Positions 17,192-29,200 of a stretch of DNA of 64,000 nucleotides are shown piece by piece. Source of the stretch: JALRHH01 sp964590315. GTDB taxonomy: Bacteria; Patescibacteriota; Saccharimonadia; Saccharimonadales; JALRHH01. The notes below the pieces were generated by a model that ran no database searches, was not told the origin of the DNA, and saw only the letters and a program-made list of their open reading frames with translations. The stretch spans positions 1 to 64,000 of the forward strand of contig CAZPVS010000003.1 in the NCBI GenBank assembly GCA_964590315.1, given 5' to 3'. Both the position numbers and the translations under genes were made by a program. How positions within the stretch are numbered: position 1 is the stretch's first letter; the number at the start of each line of letters is the position of its first letter.

Positions 17192-20100
17192 TTACGGCAG
17201 CGGACAATTTGCCTGACCGCCACTTTGCCGACATGGCGTGTCGAGTGGTTGCTGCTCTCCGCCTGTAAAGGTTTTACCATGCTTGAGACGCTTCGATGGG
17301 TCAGAGGTAAAGAACAATGAAAGGTCGGCTATAGTGGGGCCTCTGTCTACATCTTCTGGGTAACCAAACGTCTTCGATGCATCAATAGTCACGAAGAAAT
17401 AATAGTATCTCGCGCAAGTGACATTATTCCCCGATCCATCAAGTGGCGTGTACGAATTGACCGTGCCCAAGGTAACGTCTCCGAAGTTTGTTTCTTGACC
17501 CCATGTACTCATATCAGCCGTACCACAATCTGTCGGTACGCCATCATTGTCGTTCATGGAACGGTATTTAGCTTGCCAGCGGGCACCGATGGAGTTATCA
17601 ATGCCATTCATTAACCAGGAATTTGGGAAAACGTCCGTATCTGCGTCAATCATCCGAGAATAAAGCGCCACTTGAGGTTGGGACTTAACAGTTGAGTAGT
17701 AGTGACGGTTTGTTGATAGTGGCGCAGTACAGCCTCCACCCATAGTGTATATTTTGCCCTTGTCATAAGCCACCGCAGCCCCGTAACGGTCACCACTATA
17801 ACGGACGTTTGTCTCATACCATTCCCCAACACCAGTTGGATTATTACCACTCGCAATAGTGGTATTGGCACTAATCGGTGTTACCAGAACCTTGGGAATA
17901 CATGTAGATGCCGCAGACCGACCACCTATCAGATAAATATAGCCATTGGCAGACACTGCCCTTGAGTCACGCAGAGGGGTAGGAAGACTTGTCGTATCCT
18001 GCCAGGCATCAACAGTACCGTCACTGTTGATTTGTGTGAACTGTACGTCATTCAGGTAATTTGTGCCGTCAAAACCACCAAATACATACAGGTTATTCGC
18101 GTATGCAGTCACTGCTGCGCCTGCTCGTCCCACATTAAATTGTGTGGTGGATGTCCACGATCCAGTAATGTTGCCGCCGCTATTTTGCTGTGGACTCACG
18201 TATACCGTCGTTTGTGCAACATTGCTGACGTTTAAGCCGCCTACAAGGTAAATACGATTATTCCACACCGCAGTACTAAACTGTTTGCGGCCATTAGATA
18301 ATGTGGCGGTGGTCGTTCCCCACGTTGGGTTACCCGAACTGATGGAGGTCGTATAGTAATTCGAACTCGTCGTGCTTCCCCCGCTCGTCTGTCCCGCTAT
18401 CCAGTACAGTGTTCCGGCTACCGCTTCGAGCGACCCCCAGGCGCGACCCCCAGGCATACTACCCCCGGCAGCCCATGTTCCAACAGAACCATCGTTTGCG
18501 CTAATAGGCGCATATTCAACGCTACTGGTGACTGATGTACAGTCCGTAGCACTAATACAGCCGCCTCCGACATAGAGGTAGCCATTAAGGATGGCCGCGC
18601 TAGCCCCCCACCTATCCGTTGACGCAGTAAAGGTTTGGTCAGATTGAGCGGTAAAATTATTGACGGCTCCACTATCATTGTTATATAGCTGGAATGTTTG
18701 TACTTCTTCCTGCATATCAGTACAGCCGGCAGGCGCATAAAGCGCCGCACAACCGCCAATCGCATAGACATAGCCATTACTGACTGCCGCTCGCAAGTCC
18801 CATCGTGGAGTTACCACTACTCCCGAACTACTCCACGGCCCCATGTCCCCCGTACTGACATCGATTCTTGAGAATAATAAGTCCTGTAATGATTCTGCAC
18901 CACTATAGCCTGCTAACGAGTAGATGTACCCATTGTAGCCAAACGAGACGGCCCGTCGACGAACTGGATCCATCTGAGCAGTTGCAAATTGCCACACCCC
19001 ACCAGATTGAGCCACGATATTATTGCTATCATCTATCTTTGCGAAAATAGTATCCTTACGGTTTGCGGCATAATTACTCCCGCATGGATCATTTGCAGAA
19101 CCCACGGCAGAGCACGATCCACCAACAAGATAAATACGATTTGCATAAATAGTTCCGGCCATCAGGCCAAGGCCCTGATTGCCTCCATTGATGTTGTCGG
19201 CATCTATTTGGAGCTGGCCAGTGGTCGTACAGGTATTTACCGCACCTGCAGTGTCGATGTTACATTTAATCGTATCGGAGTGATATGTGCTACACCCGAT
19301 GCCACTTGTGGCACTACACCCACCAAGCATGTAGAGGTTGCCCGGGTTCGTTGCTACTGCCGCGGGGTTAGCACGAGTAAACATATACATATAGCCTCGG
19401 GCGTCATCCGCAGTGCCAGTCAAACCCACACTTGCAAACGTTTGTGATGTCCACGCGCCGGTTAGGGAACCATCGGCATTGAGGCCGACCCTCCATATAC
19501 TACTTTGCCAGGCTAAAGAGTTGGTACCTCCGGCTACATAGATGACATTATTAAAGACAGCTGTACCGGCCGCTCCAAGGCCGGCGGTGCCATTGATACG
19601 ATTAGTGCTGTCGACACACCAATGTCCATATGAAGTACCTGAGCATGTCGACGGAGCAGCGAGCGCTCCTGTAGTTGATATGGCGGAATAAGAGATGTTA
19701 CCACTCATGTTTGAGCTACAGGAGCTACTGGCCGTAACACACCCTCCGATGTTGTAAATAAAGCCGTTGTTGATAACAACCATGCTCGACATTTGGCCAC
19801 CTTGCCCTGCGCTGTCACCTGGCGGAGGCAGGTCACAGTTAGTTGGAGACCCGCCACTACAGGGGGCGGTCCCGCTCGGCTCTGAATTGTTGACCGTACT
19901 CGCATCACCGTCGGGGTTAATGACACCATAATCCACATCTGCGAGTGTGGATATACAATTGCCACTTGAGGTATCCTGTTGGGCACAGCCTCCAAAACGA
20001 TATAGCCCTCCTTGCCATGCAATAAAGCTATAGCCTACCCGTTGATTAGATAAATTAAGAATCTCGTTCCATGGCGCTATTGAACCATCAGCATTAATAC

Positions 20101-22774
20101 TGGCGAGCTGCGTCGTAGAGCTCACTGTTGTACAATACCCACTTCCATTGACTGCGGTACAGCCACCAGCCAAATATATGTATGCTCCCCAAACCGCAGA
20201 GAAATTACCGCCAAGCGTCGCTCGTGCCCCAGAGAAGCTCTCTGTCGCAATCCAAGCATTAAGTGACCCGCTACTGTTAATCTTTGCATAATACACGGCG
20301 CTGCGCATATTGGCGCTTGAAGTAGCTGCTCCCTCGAACCCTCCGATTGTATACAGCACATCATTATATATATGTACCGTATGCATATGCGTACCTGCTC
20401 CGGCCGGTAATGCAGTACCTGGGTTCCAGCTCCCAAGAGTACCCGTAGGATTGATATTGGCATACTCCACCGTTGTCACCCCACCGCTCGCGGCATTCGT
20501 TTGGCCACCTACCAGATATAATCGATTATTGTATGCTGCAGCAGCCAAATAACTCCTGGCGGTTCCACCGCTAAGACCCGTGTCACTATACCAATAGGCA
20601 GCTGTCCCGCCTGTCGGGTGCCATAATTGCGGTTCACCATTTGCCCCGAGCTTTGCAATATAAATTGTAGACGTGCGATTGCCGCTCCCATCCAGGCCAC
20701 CAATGACGTAGAGATAGCCGTTATATGCCACCATGCTATGCCCTCTTCTCGCGGAAGGCAGAGCGTATGCCGAATCACTACACCATCCGCTGCAGGCTCC
20801 TGCGCCCGGGTTGGGACTCTCTATAGCCAAGGAACTGGAATTGAACTTCGCCCAACTGACTTCGGTCTGCGTAGCAGTCGTATATGTAGCAGGATTGATC
20901 GCAATCGTGCCACTCCCCCATTGGTCTGTAATTGATGTGTCCGCATAAGTTGCTGTACCCGTAGATACACCTGATGCCGGGGGAGTGTCGAGTGATGCAG
21001 CTGCATAGGCGCACCCTCCTGAGGCCGAGGAACGAGCAGAACCAATTTTGGTATGACCAGATGGTACCCACCCAGTCGCACTGGGATTATCATTATCTGC
21101 ACCTGCAGCACGAATAATCAATGTTGCGTCATTGCTAGGAGTAATTGCCGGGAATACCGGCTGATTATTTGAAGCACCCGAGTTATTGGTCGTCGGAGTC
21201 GGAGTGACCGGAGTACTCGAATTGAAGTTTGTGACCCGCACAATTATGCCAGCCATCTGCTCACTCGCTGACGTAGTCCAAGTATAACTGGCCGCTTCGT
21301 TCCCCCCACTGACATTACTGCCAATCTTGTAATATCCTGAGAATTCCCCAGTGTCGGCGAACTCGGTCCACCCCCCACCTACTGGCTCAGTCATTGTTAC
21401 ACTACGTCCTGCATTCTGGTCCTTGCACATAACAGCAATGTACAAATCACCAGCCGGTCGACTCGTAGGCATGTTCATTTGAAATGTCGTCCCGTTACTC
21501 CCATCAAGCGTTTCTTGCTGGGCGACAATTTGTGGTTTAGACGGCCCTGTCCTTCCGCCCGACCGGTATACATAGCCCCCCGCGGCGGCTGTGGCCACAT
21601 CCCACGCACCCTGGCTCATGTCCAGATTTTGCTCCCACGCATTGATACGGGCACCTGTCGTTTGACTCTTCTGAATCAGTTCGTTGTCGATATCAAAATC
21701 GGTATTTGTTTCGTTATTACCGCGCATCAACTTGGCTGCAGTCTCTACATATATAGTCGGGTCAATTGAGAGTGGATAGTTTGCCTGTAGTAAGTTTGTG
21801 GTGACAATTTTTAGGGTAGTACCCTCGAGTTCGAAGTGGCTTTGCGCTTTTGAAGGCTGCTTCTCGGACTCAATAACGACTGGTGCAGGTACCCGGAAGA
21901 GCAGCTTGTTTTTCTTTGAATTTTGGCGCGCTTTTTCTAGTAACTGTTTGTCTGCGTCGGTTCCGGCAGAAACATTACCATTTATGGGTAGGTCGCTCCC
22001 GTATACACCGATAGAGCCGTCTTTCTCGAGACGAGCTTCTACGCCATTTGCAACGGTCAGTTCAAACTCAAACGTTATACTGTCTTTATCATAGCTCTCG
22101 AGGAGAATATCTTCTTTCACACTCGCCGAACGAGCAGTATACACGACATAACCATTCTGTTTCATGAGGCGATAGAAAATTTGATTGTCTTCTTTTTTGG
22201 CCTCGTCCAATCGGAATTTTGGCACCAGCCCAAAGTCAACATTGCTCATCTTGTCAGAGACTTGTACCCCTTTTGATGGGTCGGAACTAAATGAGGCCTC
22301 AAAACGAGGCTGATTACTACCGGAGGTGATAGATCCACTTGTACCGGCAAAATTCTCGTTATACACAAATTTCTCGTCTTGGGCATTTTCTTTCAGGAGT
22401 TTGCCAAATTCAATATTCTTTTTGGGTAACACGGCGCGCGCTTCTTCACTGACACGATACGGACGGTCTTCAATAAAAGGCTGCACAATGGTTGCAACCA
22501 CCGATAGCAAGAACATGCCGGCCACGCCGATAACATACGCACGGCGCAAGTAATTTTTGAATGGCCAACGGGCAAATTCGGATGCCTTGAATTTTGCCCA
22601 TATAGACTGCCTCCTCTTAGAAGCAACTTTGCCTATAGAACGCACGAGCCAGTACTTCTGCCCACTATGTCGTTTTTTGTTCTTCGTAGGACGGTGGGAT
22701 GGGTCATCAGAACCATACAGACGGCCGTGCGGCTGCCGTGCATATGAACCTCTCGATGATTTTATGTTATCCAT
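17192..22774 (-). CDS. Giant Kelch-repeat surface protein with C-terminal QQPLDT motif
   Basis: The 1860-aa product has a basic cytoplasmic tail, a TM helix (about 80-98), and an N-terminal beta domain of about 250 residues (DGSIGVYGSDLP, LLFRVPAPV, YPLSIDPT) shared with the 1445-aa paralogue. An inserted beta-sandwich at about 410-640 resembles the N-terminal half of the nearby phage-like GDPD protein. Then come roughly twenty Kelch repeats of the type YNGYLYVIGG, with Cys pairs in many blades. These should fold as two or three beta-propellers. The end carries KRLKHGKTFTGGEQQPLDTPC, which closely matches the end of the paralogue and may be a sorting or attachment signal. GGGAAGGG lies about 12 nt before the ATG. 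It is probably a surface adhesin; no ligand can be named. Confidence 0.87.
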   Translation of the reverse strand: MDNIKSSRGSYARQPHGRLYGSDDPSHRPTKNKKRHSGQKYWLVRSIGKVASKRRQSIWAKFKASEFARWPFKNYLRRAYVIGVAGMFLLSVVATIVQPFIEDRPYRVSEEARAVLPKKNIEFGKLLKENAQDEKFVYNENFAGTSGSITSGSNQPRFEASFSSDPSKGVQVSDKMSNVDFGLVPKFRLDEAKKEDNQIFYRLMKQNGYVVYTARSASVKEDILLESYDKDSITFEFELTVANGVEARLEKDGSIGVYGSDLPINGNVSAGTDADKQLLEKARQNSKKNKLLFRVPAPVVIESEKQPSKAQSHFELEGTTLKIVTTNLLQANYPLSIDPTIYVETAAKLMRGNNETNTDFDIDNELIQKSQTTGARINAWEQNLDMSQGAWDVATAAAGGYVYRSGGRTGPSKPQIVAQQETLDGSNGTTFQMNMPTSRPAGDLYIAVMCKDQNAGRSVTMTEPVGGGWTEFADTGEFSGYYKIGSNVSGGNEAASYTWTTSASEQMAGIIVRVTNFNSSTPVTPTPTTNNSGASNNQPVFPAITPSNDATLIIRAAGADNDNPSATGWVPSGHTKIGSARSSASGGCAYAAASLDTPPASGVSTGTATYADTSITDQWGSGTIAINPATYTTATQTEVSWAKFNSSSLAIESPNPGAGACSGWCSDSAYALPSARRGHSMVAYNGYLYVIGGLDGSGNRTSTIYIAKLGANGEPQLWHPTGGTAAYWYSDTGLSGGTARSYLAAAAYNNRLYLVGGQTNAASGGVTTVEYANINPTGTLGSWNPGTALPAGAGTHMHTVHIYNDVLYTIGGFEGAATSSANMRSAVYYAKINSSGSLNAWIATESFSGARATLGGNFSAVWGAYIYLAGGCTAVNGSGYCTTVSSTTQLASINADGSIAPWNEILNLSNQRVGYSFIAWQGGLYRFGGCAQQDTSSGNCISTLADVDYGVINPDGDASTVNNSEPSGTAPCSGGSPTNCDLPPPGDSAGQGGQMSSMVVINNGFIYNIGGCVTASSSCSSNMSGNISYSAISTTGALAAPSTCSGTSYGHWCVDSTNRINGTAGLGAAGTAVFNNVIYVAGGTNSLAWQSSIWRVGLNADGSLTGAWTSQTFASVGLTGTADDARGYMYMFTRANPAAVATNPGNLYMLGGCSATSGIGCSTYHSDTIKCNIDTAGAVNTCTTTGQLQIDADNINGGNQGLGLMAGTIYANRIYLVGGSCSAVGSANDPCGSNYAANRKDTIFAKIDDSNNIVAQSGGVWQFATAQMDPVRRRAVSFGYNGYIYSLAGYSGAESLQDLLFSRIDVSTGDMGPWSSSGVVVTPRWDLRAAVSNGYVYAIGGCAALYAPAGCTDMQEEVQTFQLYNNDSGAVNNFTAQSDQTFTASTDRWGASAAILNGYLYVGGGCISATDCTSVTSSVEYAPISANDGSVGTWAAGGSMPGGRAWGSLEAVAGTLYWIAGQTSGGSTTSSNYYTTSISSGNPTWGTTTATLSNGRKQFSTAVWNNRIYLVGGLNVSNVAQTTVYVSPQQNSGGNITGSWTSTTQFNVGRAGAAVTAYANNLYVFGGFDGTNYLNDVQFTQINSDGTVDAWQDTTSLPTPLRDSRAVSANGYIYLIGGRSAASTCIPKVLVTPISANTTIASGNNPTGVGEWYETNVRYSGDRYGAAVAYDKGKIYTMGGGCTAPLSTNRHYYSTVKSQPQVALYSRMIDADTDVFPNSWLMNGIDNSIGARWQAKYRSMNDNDGVPTDCGTADMSTWGQETNFGDVTLGTVNSYTPLDGSGNNVTCARYYYFFVTIDASKTFGYPEDVDRGPTIADLSLFFTSDPSKRLKHGKTFTGGEQQPLDTPCRQSGGQANCPLP

Positions 22775-22818
22775 CTCTGTTATTTGCCCTTCCCGAAGGA
22801 CGTTTTTCTTATGCTTAT

Positions 22819-22846
22819 ATCATACCGTGTCTGACCCTGTTTTCAA
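22819..22846 (-). promoter_or_regulatory. Putative promoter of the 1860-aa Kelch gene
   Basis: TTGAAA (22841-22846), a 16-bp spacer and TATGAT (22819-22824) are read on the minus strand, about 45 nt upstream of the ATG. Confidence 0.55.
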
Positions 22847-22889
22847 AGTGTTTTGGAGAGATATGCTCTCCGTTCATCAGCACAAAACA

Positions 22890-22916
22890 AAAGAGAGGTG
22901 GGATAGTCCTCTCTTT
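22890..22916 (-). terminator. Intrinsic-terminator-like hairpin
   Basis: A perfect 9-bp stem (AAAGAGAGG/CCTCTCTTT) has a 9-nt loop. On the minus strand it is followed by TTGTTTTGTG, so it would end transcripts coming from the 2768-aa gene, about 335 nt after its stop. Confidence 0.55.
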
Positions 22917-23250
22917 CGTCTACTAGGCACGCACAATTTGCGAGATGTGTGGTACACATGTTTGTTTTTGGTACGAGAGTGTCAAGAACTCGTACTAAGG
23001 TGGTTTTTGTTTTTCATGCTTCACTGCTTATTAGCAGAGAAACGTTCCCATTCGTCGGGACGGACGAATCAGAACCACCCATCATTGTGCGTGCCATTGT
23101 ATCTGTTATGTCTACATGTAAGTTTATTTATGGTCCGCTCATAGTATTCCTCATAGGATTAATCATCGCGGTGCCGGTAATAAACAATGTGCTCATTGGC
23201 AGTCGTGGGATTCTTTGATGTTTCTGTAAGTTATTCATTTTATGCATCTC

Positions 23251-26200
23251 CTACGTATTACTAAAGGTGAAGTCTAAGTTTTCTACATATACATTCTTAT
23301 TGTTCCGAGCACTCATATTAATCTTGAAGATCACATAATCACCCGCCACGAAGCTACAACCTGTCTCATCACCCGTTTGTGATCGTTGCTCCCAGCTGTT
23401 AGAACTCTGCGTAATATTGGTACTGGATCCACATAATGAAATCGTTCCGCCACTGACGTTCTTGCGATAGACCTCCAGGTTGGCGAGTGCGTTAGTGTCA
23501 CTGGCATCATCTCGGTAGGCGGTCAGTTTGATAGTATTTGCATCTAGGAAGCCCTTAAACGTAGATGGTAATTTGTAATTCACGTATATGCTGTAGGTCT
23601 GCAGGGTAGCCTGTGGTGAAGTCCAGCGGTAGTAACTGCGTGCCTCGCCTGAAGCACAGAAGGTGGTATTAACTGATAGGCCGCCGCCATTACCACAGAA
23701 GTCTGCTGTCATCGTACCAACGCCACTGCCATTGAGCACGGCACCTGCATACTCCGGTGTCAGGGTAATAATGTTGTCGGGAGCCGAGCCACAGGCACCC
23801 CACCCATCAGACTCATAACACTGAATCCGACCGGTTGTTGTGTCGTAGTACATCGAACCATAGTAGGTGCTGTCTCCATTGGCAACCGGTGGGGCTGATG
23901 ACCGGTCAAGTGTAAACAATGTGATTGGTCCACCGTCGATACCACCACCAATTTGCACGTTGGAAGGCTGTGTCGTCGTATCGTTACGCATGAAGCTCAG
24001 GTTATCGATGTAGATTGTGCGAGCAGTCGCGTCTGTCTGACGAATGATTAAGTCTGGGTTTGTAGCGGTCGTACTATCGGTCGTAATCGTACAGGTTATC
24101 TTCGTCCATACAGAGGTTGACAACGTCTGGGAGCTGTAGCTTGTACATGGCTCAATGTCAGTACCACCGTCGCGAGAGTAGGCCACTTGTAATGTACTGA
24201 ATGTGCCTGCTGACAGCTTGGCCGTGAATGACACTTGGTACGTCGTGCTGACGACGGGGTTAGCAGTCAGATTGTTACGCACGCCGTCATTAGCCAGTGC
24301 GGTGGTAGTGACCGATACGCCTGCTTGACCGGTAACATATTGTCCAGCGGTTGTCGTGCGACTACGGGAGGCGCTCCCCACTGTTGTCCAGTCGGTGTTA
24401 AAGCTCGACGACGTTTCGGCGCCACCATTATCAGCAAGTTCAGTACCGCGATTGTTGACACTGAACAAGTTTGTTCCAATTGAGCTTTGTACCTCTAAAA
24501 GACCGCCATTTATCGGAGTTGTTCCATTGTTACGGATAGTAAATCCGTCGGCTGAACCACCGGACGCGTTGAGCACGATTTCTGCACCACCTGCAGAGGT
24601 TAAAGTGTTATTGTAGGCAGACTGAAGGTCAGTCGAACTTGATGCACCGGCAGCAGTCCAGTCGGTACCGTTCCATATGAGCGTAGCGGTACTGTTAGCT
24701 TTCATTGCAATATCAATCGGTGTTCGTGCCGCATTGAGTCTCATAGTGAAGTCAAGTGATCCACTCCGTGCAGATATGTACAGCACACGGCCAATAACAG
24801 ACTGTGCCGGATCAGGCACTGTCAGTACAGACCCAAGATTTGTGTTTGCCTTCACTGGTAACGAGCTGTAGAGGTCGACATTTCCTGCAGTGATAGACGT
24901 ACTGCTGGTAAATGCTTGTTCCGCAGCAGAAGTAAAGGCACTGGTAGAGAGGTTGACGAGGCCTTGCGAACCACTACCCGTTGCCGCACCTCCAGAGATA
25001 GTTACTGAACCACCGTTGTTGTTTCCAGAGCCTGCAGCATCACCACCCTGCAGCACAAGCCCACCACCAGTATTACCTGTAGTAGAGCCGTTAGCCTGCC
25101 CTGCCCTGAGGGTCATCTGATAGCCCGCAGCGTTGGCGGTCGTGTTCTGCGCAACGCTCAAGGTGCGGTTAGCTCCCTGGGCGAAGGTAATATCACCCCC
25201 GGCCGTAATACTATCGTCCAGGTTAATGACCCCCGTGCCATTAGCAAGCAAAGTTAGATCCTGGTTCGTTCCGGTAGTAATATCAGTGGTCACACCGCTG
25301 AATACCATCTGGCCACTGAATAGCGCAGCAGCTGTTGACGTACTGTATATCGCATAGTTAGTACTGCCGCCCCCGTTACCCTGTATGTAAATACCGTAGT
25401 TGTTGGTCGTGCCACCGGCACCACTTGGCTGCGTAATATGCAGACCGTAGTTGTTCAGGGTGCCACCTGCGCCAGCTGCGGCTGTATTTGAGCCAACCTT
25501 GACGCCGTAGTTGTTCCAGGTGCCTGATGTATTGCCGCCGTGACCGTTTAGGTTGCCTACTTCGAGACCCATGTAATTGGTAATGGTGCCGGTGCCAGCA
25601 ATGGACGGACCAGCAGCATACAGGGCGCGAGCATCAGTGACAACACCGGTAAAGCCAGCAGCGATATCGATACGGTTGTAGCCACCGTAAACGTCACCAA
25701 TAGTGTAGTTACTGCCACTAAGGTTTGGAATGTTAATGAAACCGTAGACATTGGACAGTGAGCCGCCACTTGGATTAACACTGAATTGGTTCTGGATACC
25801 GTAGACGGAGCTTGTGGTTGTGGTGTTCAGGGCGCCTCCAACAACCAGCTTAGAGTTGGTGATTGAGTTACCGTTGACACTCAGGCGGGTACTGTCCACA
25901 GTGACTTCTGCGCCAGAACGACCAAGGGTGATGGCGGTTGCGGTAGTAGTACCAAGACTGAGGGTGCCAGCAGCTGAAACGTCAACGGTGGGAGTTAAGA
26001 CACTGGTGTCAGCATAGAGGCTCCTCCAACTGAAAGCAGCAGAGCCAAGATCAATAGTGTTGTCTGCACCGGTAAGGAGACTAGTGTTAATGGCAACGCT
26101 GCTGAGGTTGGACAGTGCAGTGTTGGCACCAGCTCCCCCTGCTGCCGCACCAATCACCCGCCAGAGTGATGCACCACTATCATATGCCAGTTCTACGGAA

Positions 26201-29200
26201 GCGCCAGTCAGAATTGAGAGGTCGCTGCCAGTACCGGTAATGATGCGGTTCGCCGCGCTGGAACTTCCAGAGTTATTGCTTAAAGTGGCAGTGTTGGCAC
26301 CGATATTCATAAGGGTGATGATACGACCGTCCGTGCCACCAGCTATGCCAGTAATGGTCTGTGCGGAAGCGCCAGTAAGGCGGAAGAGCGCGCCGGTGCC
26401 AAAATCAACATTATTACTCGTTCCGGTGGTACTGAAATCAGTCCCCCGCTGGAAAGCAACATTGCCACCATTGGATATGGTCAGCCCGCCGTTCAAAGTG
26501 GTGGCCTGTGTCACCGTCAATGCCCCATTCACAGTTGTAGTGATACCGGTTCGGGAGATAGATACGGCATTAGCATTGGTTGTACCGAGATTGAGGGTGG
26601 CGGCACCACCGGTATCGACAGTTAGGGTGTTTGCTCCACCACTCCTAATACTTAAGGCACCGGAAGATACGAGGTTAGTGCTTGAACCAAGACTGACGGT
26701 GCCAGAACCAGCTTGGATCGTTAGATCACCAGCAGTCGTACTAACAGTACTTGCTGCGTTGCCAGTAATAGCAAAGTCATCTTGTGGGGTGAGGAGGTAG
26801 CTAGAGCCATTAGATTGCCCGGCGTAGATGGTGTTGGTGCCCGCGTCGCTAATACTACTAGCGCCGGTGCCAGAATAGATGTTGTCGGAGAGATAGGTGT
26901 TGTCTGAGGCGGCATCGTTAACCTCTATGGCGTACCCAGTGCCGGCAGTATCGGTAATAGTGTTGCTGGTGATGTGGGTACGGTCAGAGTCATTGACATA
27001 GATGGAGGAGTGGGCGGTGCTGGCAGTATTGTCTTTGAGGTTGTTGCTGGTAATGGTGTTGTCGGTACCACTGGTGATGCGGATACCGCTGCTGCCGCTA
27101 CTAACGACGTTGTTGTTGGCTACCATGGTGAAGAATGAGGCACTTAGCCAGATGCCATGACCAGTCATTCCAAAGAGTATGTTATTGGTGACAACGTTGC
27201 TCCGACCGTTGCCTATGTATATACCGTTGCCCGTGTTGGCCTGAAGGGTGTTGTTGGTGATGTTGTTGTAGGATGAAGTGTTGAGGCGGATACCGTCACT
27301 GATGAAGTTGCTAATCCAGGTGTTGGTCACAATACCACCCTGACGACTACCGGATTGACTCCCCATACCTTCAAGGTAGATACCATACATGGTACCAGTC
27401 GTGTTCGTGGCTTTGTCACCATCCAACCGTACATCACGAATAACAACACCCGTACCAGTCGTGGTATCAGTGTTGGTGATCATGTTCTTGGTTTGGCCGG
27501 CGATGTTCGCAAATTGGATGAGGGTACCACGGCCAGCACCAGACAGCGTCGTGTTATTCGGAATAGAGATAACGTCATCAGTGGTGAAGGTACCTTCGAA
27601 GAGGTAGACCTTTCCGCCAGCGGCAGCAGTTAAGGCACTATTAATCTCTGTTTGGTCAGCAGTACCGTCTGCGACGTAGTCTGCACTGTCTTTGATGGCT
27701 TGGGAGGCGGTGCTGGGGGCGACGGTCTTAGTAGCAGTACTACGGTCTGCCTGCCACTTACCGTTACTGTAGGTTAGGAGACTCTTGGTGGTAGTGTCAA
27801 AGTAGAGCATGCCTTCGGTTGGGGAGGCAGGACGGGAGGCGGTGTTCCCGCCGGTGATGGTGAGGCTCTTACCTGCTGCCACAACAACATCACCATTGAA
27901 GGTAGCCGTACCCGTACCACTTGCAAACGTACCAGAGCTGGCAGATTGGTCGAAGTTGTACGCACCAGCCGCAAAGGTAAAGCCCGTAGCACCAGTAATG
28001 GCACCAGCGGAGCTAATGTCTATGTTAGTGGTCTGGAGGCTAAAGGTACCAGAACCACCACCGATAGTAACAAGACCCGTGCTGGTACCGGTGTTTATGT
28101 TGGTAGCGTTGTTGGCGTTAACGTTAATGTTAGTTACGCCTGTTACACCAACACTGGTACCAGATTGAAGTGCAATAGCACCAGCAGCAGAGTTACCAAT
28201 GCTAATGGCACCGGTTGAAGTACCAGTGTTAATGTTGGTGGTGTTGTTAGAGCTAACATTGAGGTTGAGGGTGCCACCAAGGATTGAGGTTGCACCGGTT
28301 ACGGTAACTGTACCGTTAATACCTACGGTGTCGAGTGAATCACCGACGGTGAGACTATCTGCGTCGGCGTTGTTAGCAATTTGGATAGTGTCACAGGTTG
28401 CAGAGTTACATAGTGAAACAGCAGTCGTAGTTGCACCGTTACCAACGGCTAGTGTACCGCTACCACCACCAATGTAGTCGACCGCTGCGGTCAGGACAGA
28501 AGTGTCTGCATAGAGTGTACGCCAGCTGGCAGCAGTAGAGCCAAGATCAAGCGTGTTGTCTGCGTTGGCGAGAAGACTGAGGTTGACGGCTACGGTACCA
28601 CTGAGGTTAGAGAGTTGTTGGTTTGCACCGCCACCGGTTGTGGCAACACCACCAACTATACGCCAGAGACTTGCACCACTGTCATATATAAGAGTAGTTG
28701 ACGCACCGGCAGGTAGGATGAGGTCAGCACCGGTACCGGTCGTAATGCGGTTAGCTGCTGATGAGCTACCCGAATCGTTAGACAGTGTGACGTTTGCGCT
28801 AGCGTCAGCATTAACTAGTGTGAGCATAAATCCATCACGGCCACCGGCAATACCCGTAATAGTCTGGGCTGCACCAGACGTGTCTAAGCGAACGAGAGAG
28901 GCACCGCCAAAGTCTACGTTGTTGGCAGAGCCGGCAGTGGTGTAATCTGCACCACGCTTTGTGGCAAGTGAACCAGTTATGTCGGTGGTGTCAGTGACGG
29001 CGTTGCCGAGGGTGGTGTTGCCGTTAATCGTGACATTTTCATTCACAACAAGCGCACCATTTACCGTGAAGTTTGTACCACTGGCTCCAGCTGCGATACT
29101 GCCATCGCCATTTACCTGGAATGATGTCGTGGCTCCATTGTTTGAAGTTGTCTTGAATACATACTGTCCGGCATTACTGCTTTGTATGTCAATTGATACG

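Larger units (their letters stand above)
22775..23250. other. Intergenic region: promoter and terminator, no convincing gene
   Basis: This 476-bp gap holds a promoter for the Kelch gene (22819-22846) and a terminator-like hairpin (22890-22916). The rest shows no supported gene. One 36-codon plus-strand frame (23108-23218) encodes a single hydrophobic helix but has no Shine-Dalgarno, and I do not call it. Confidence 0.6.

Noticed and set aside
23108..23218. 36-codon plus-strand frame encoding one hydrophobic helix
   Set aside because: No Shine-Dalgarno, no convincing promoter; could be chance in an AT-rich gap.
26057..26800. Long plus-strand open frames opposite the giant genes (also 42345-42833, 43242-43817, 8293-8853)
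   Set aside because: They are antisense to well-supported minus-strand repeats, are low in complexity (Pro/Val/Ala/Ser-rich), repeat whenever the minus-strand repeat does, and lack ribosome sites.
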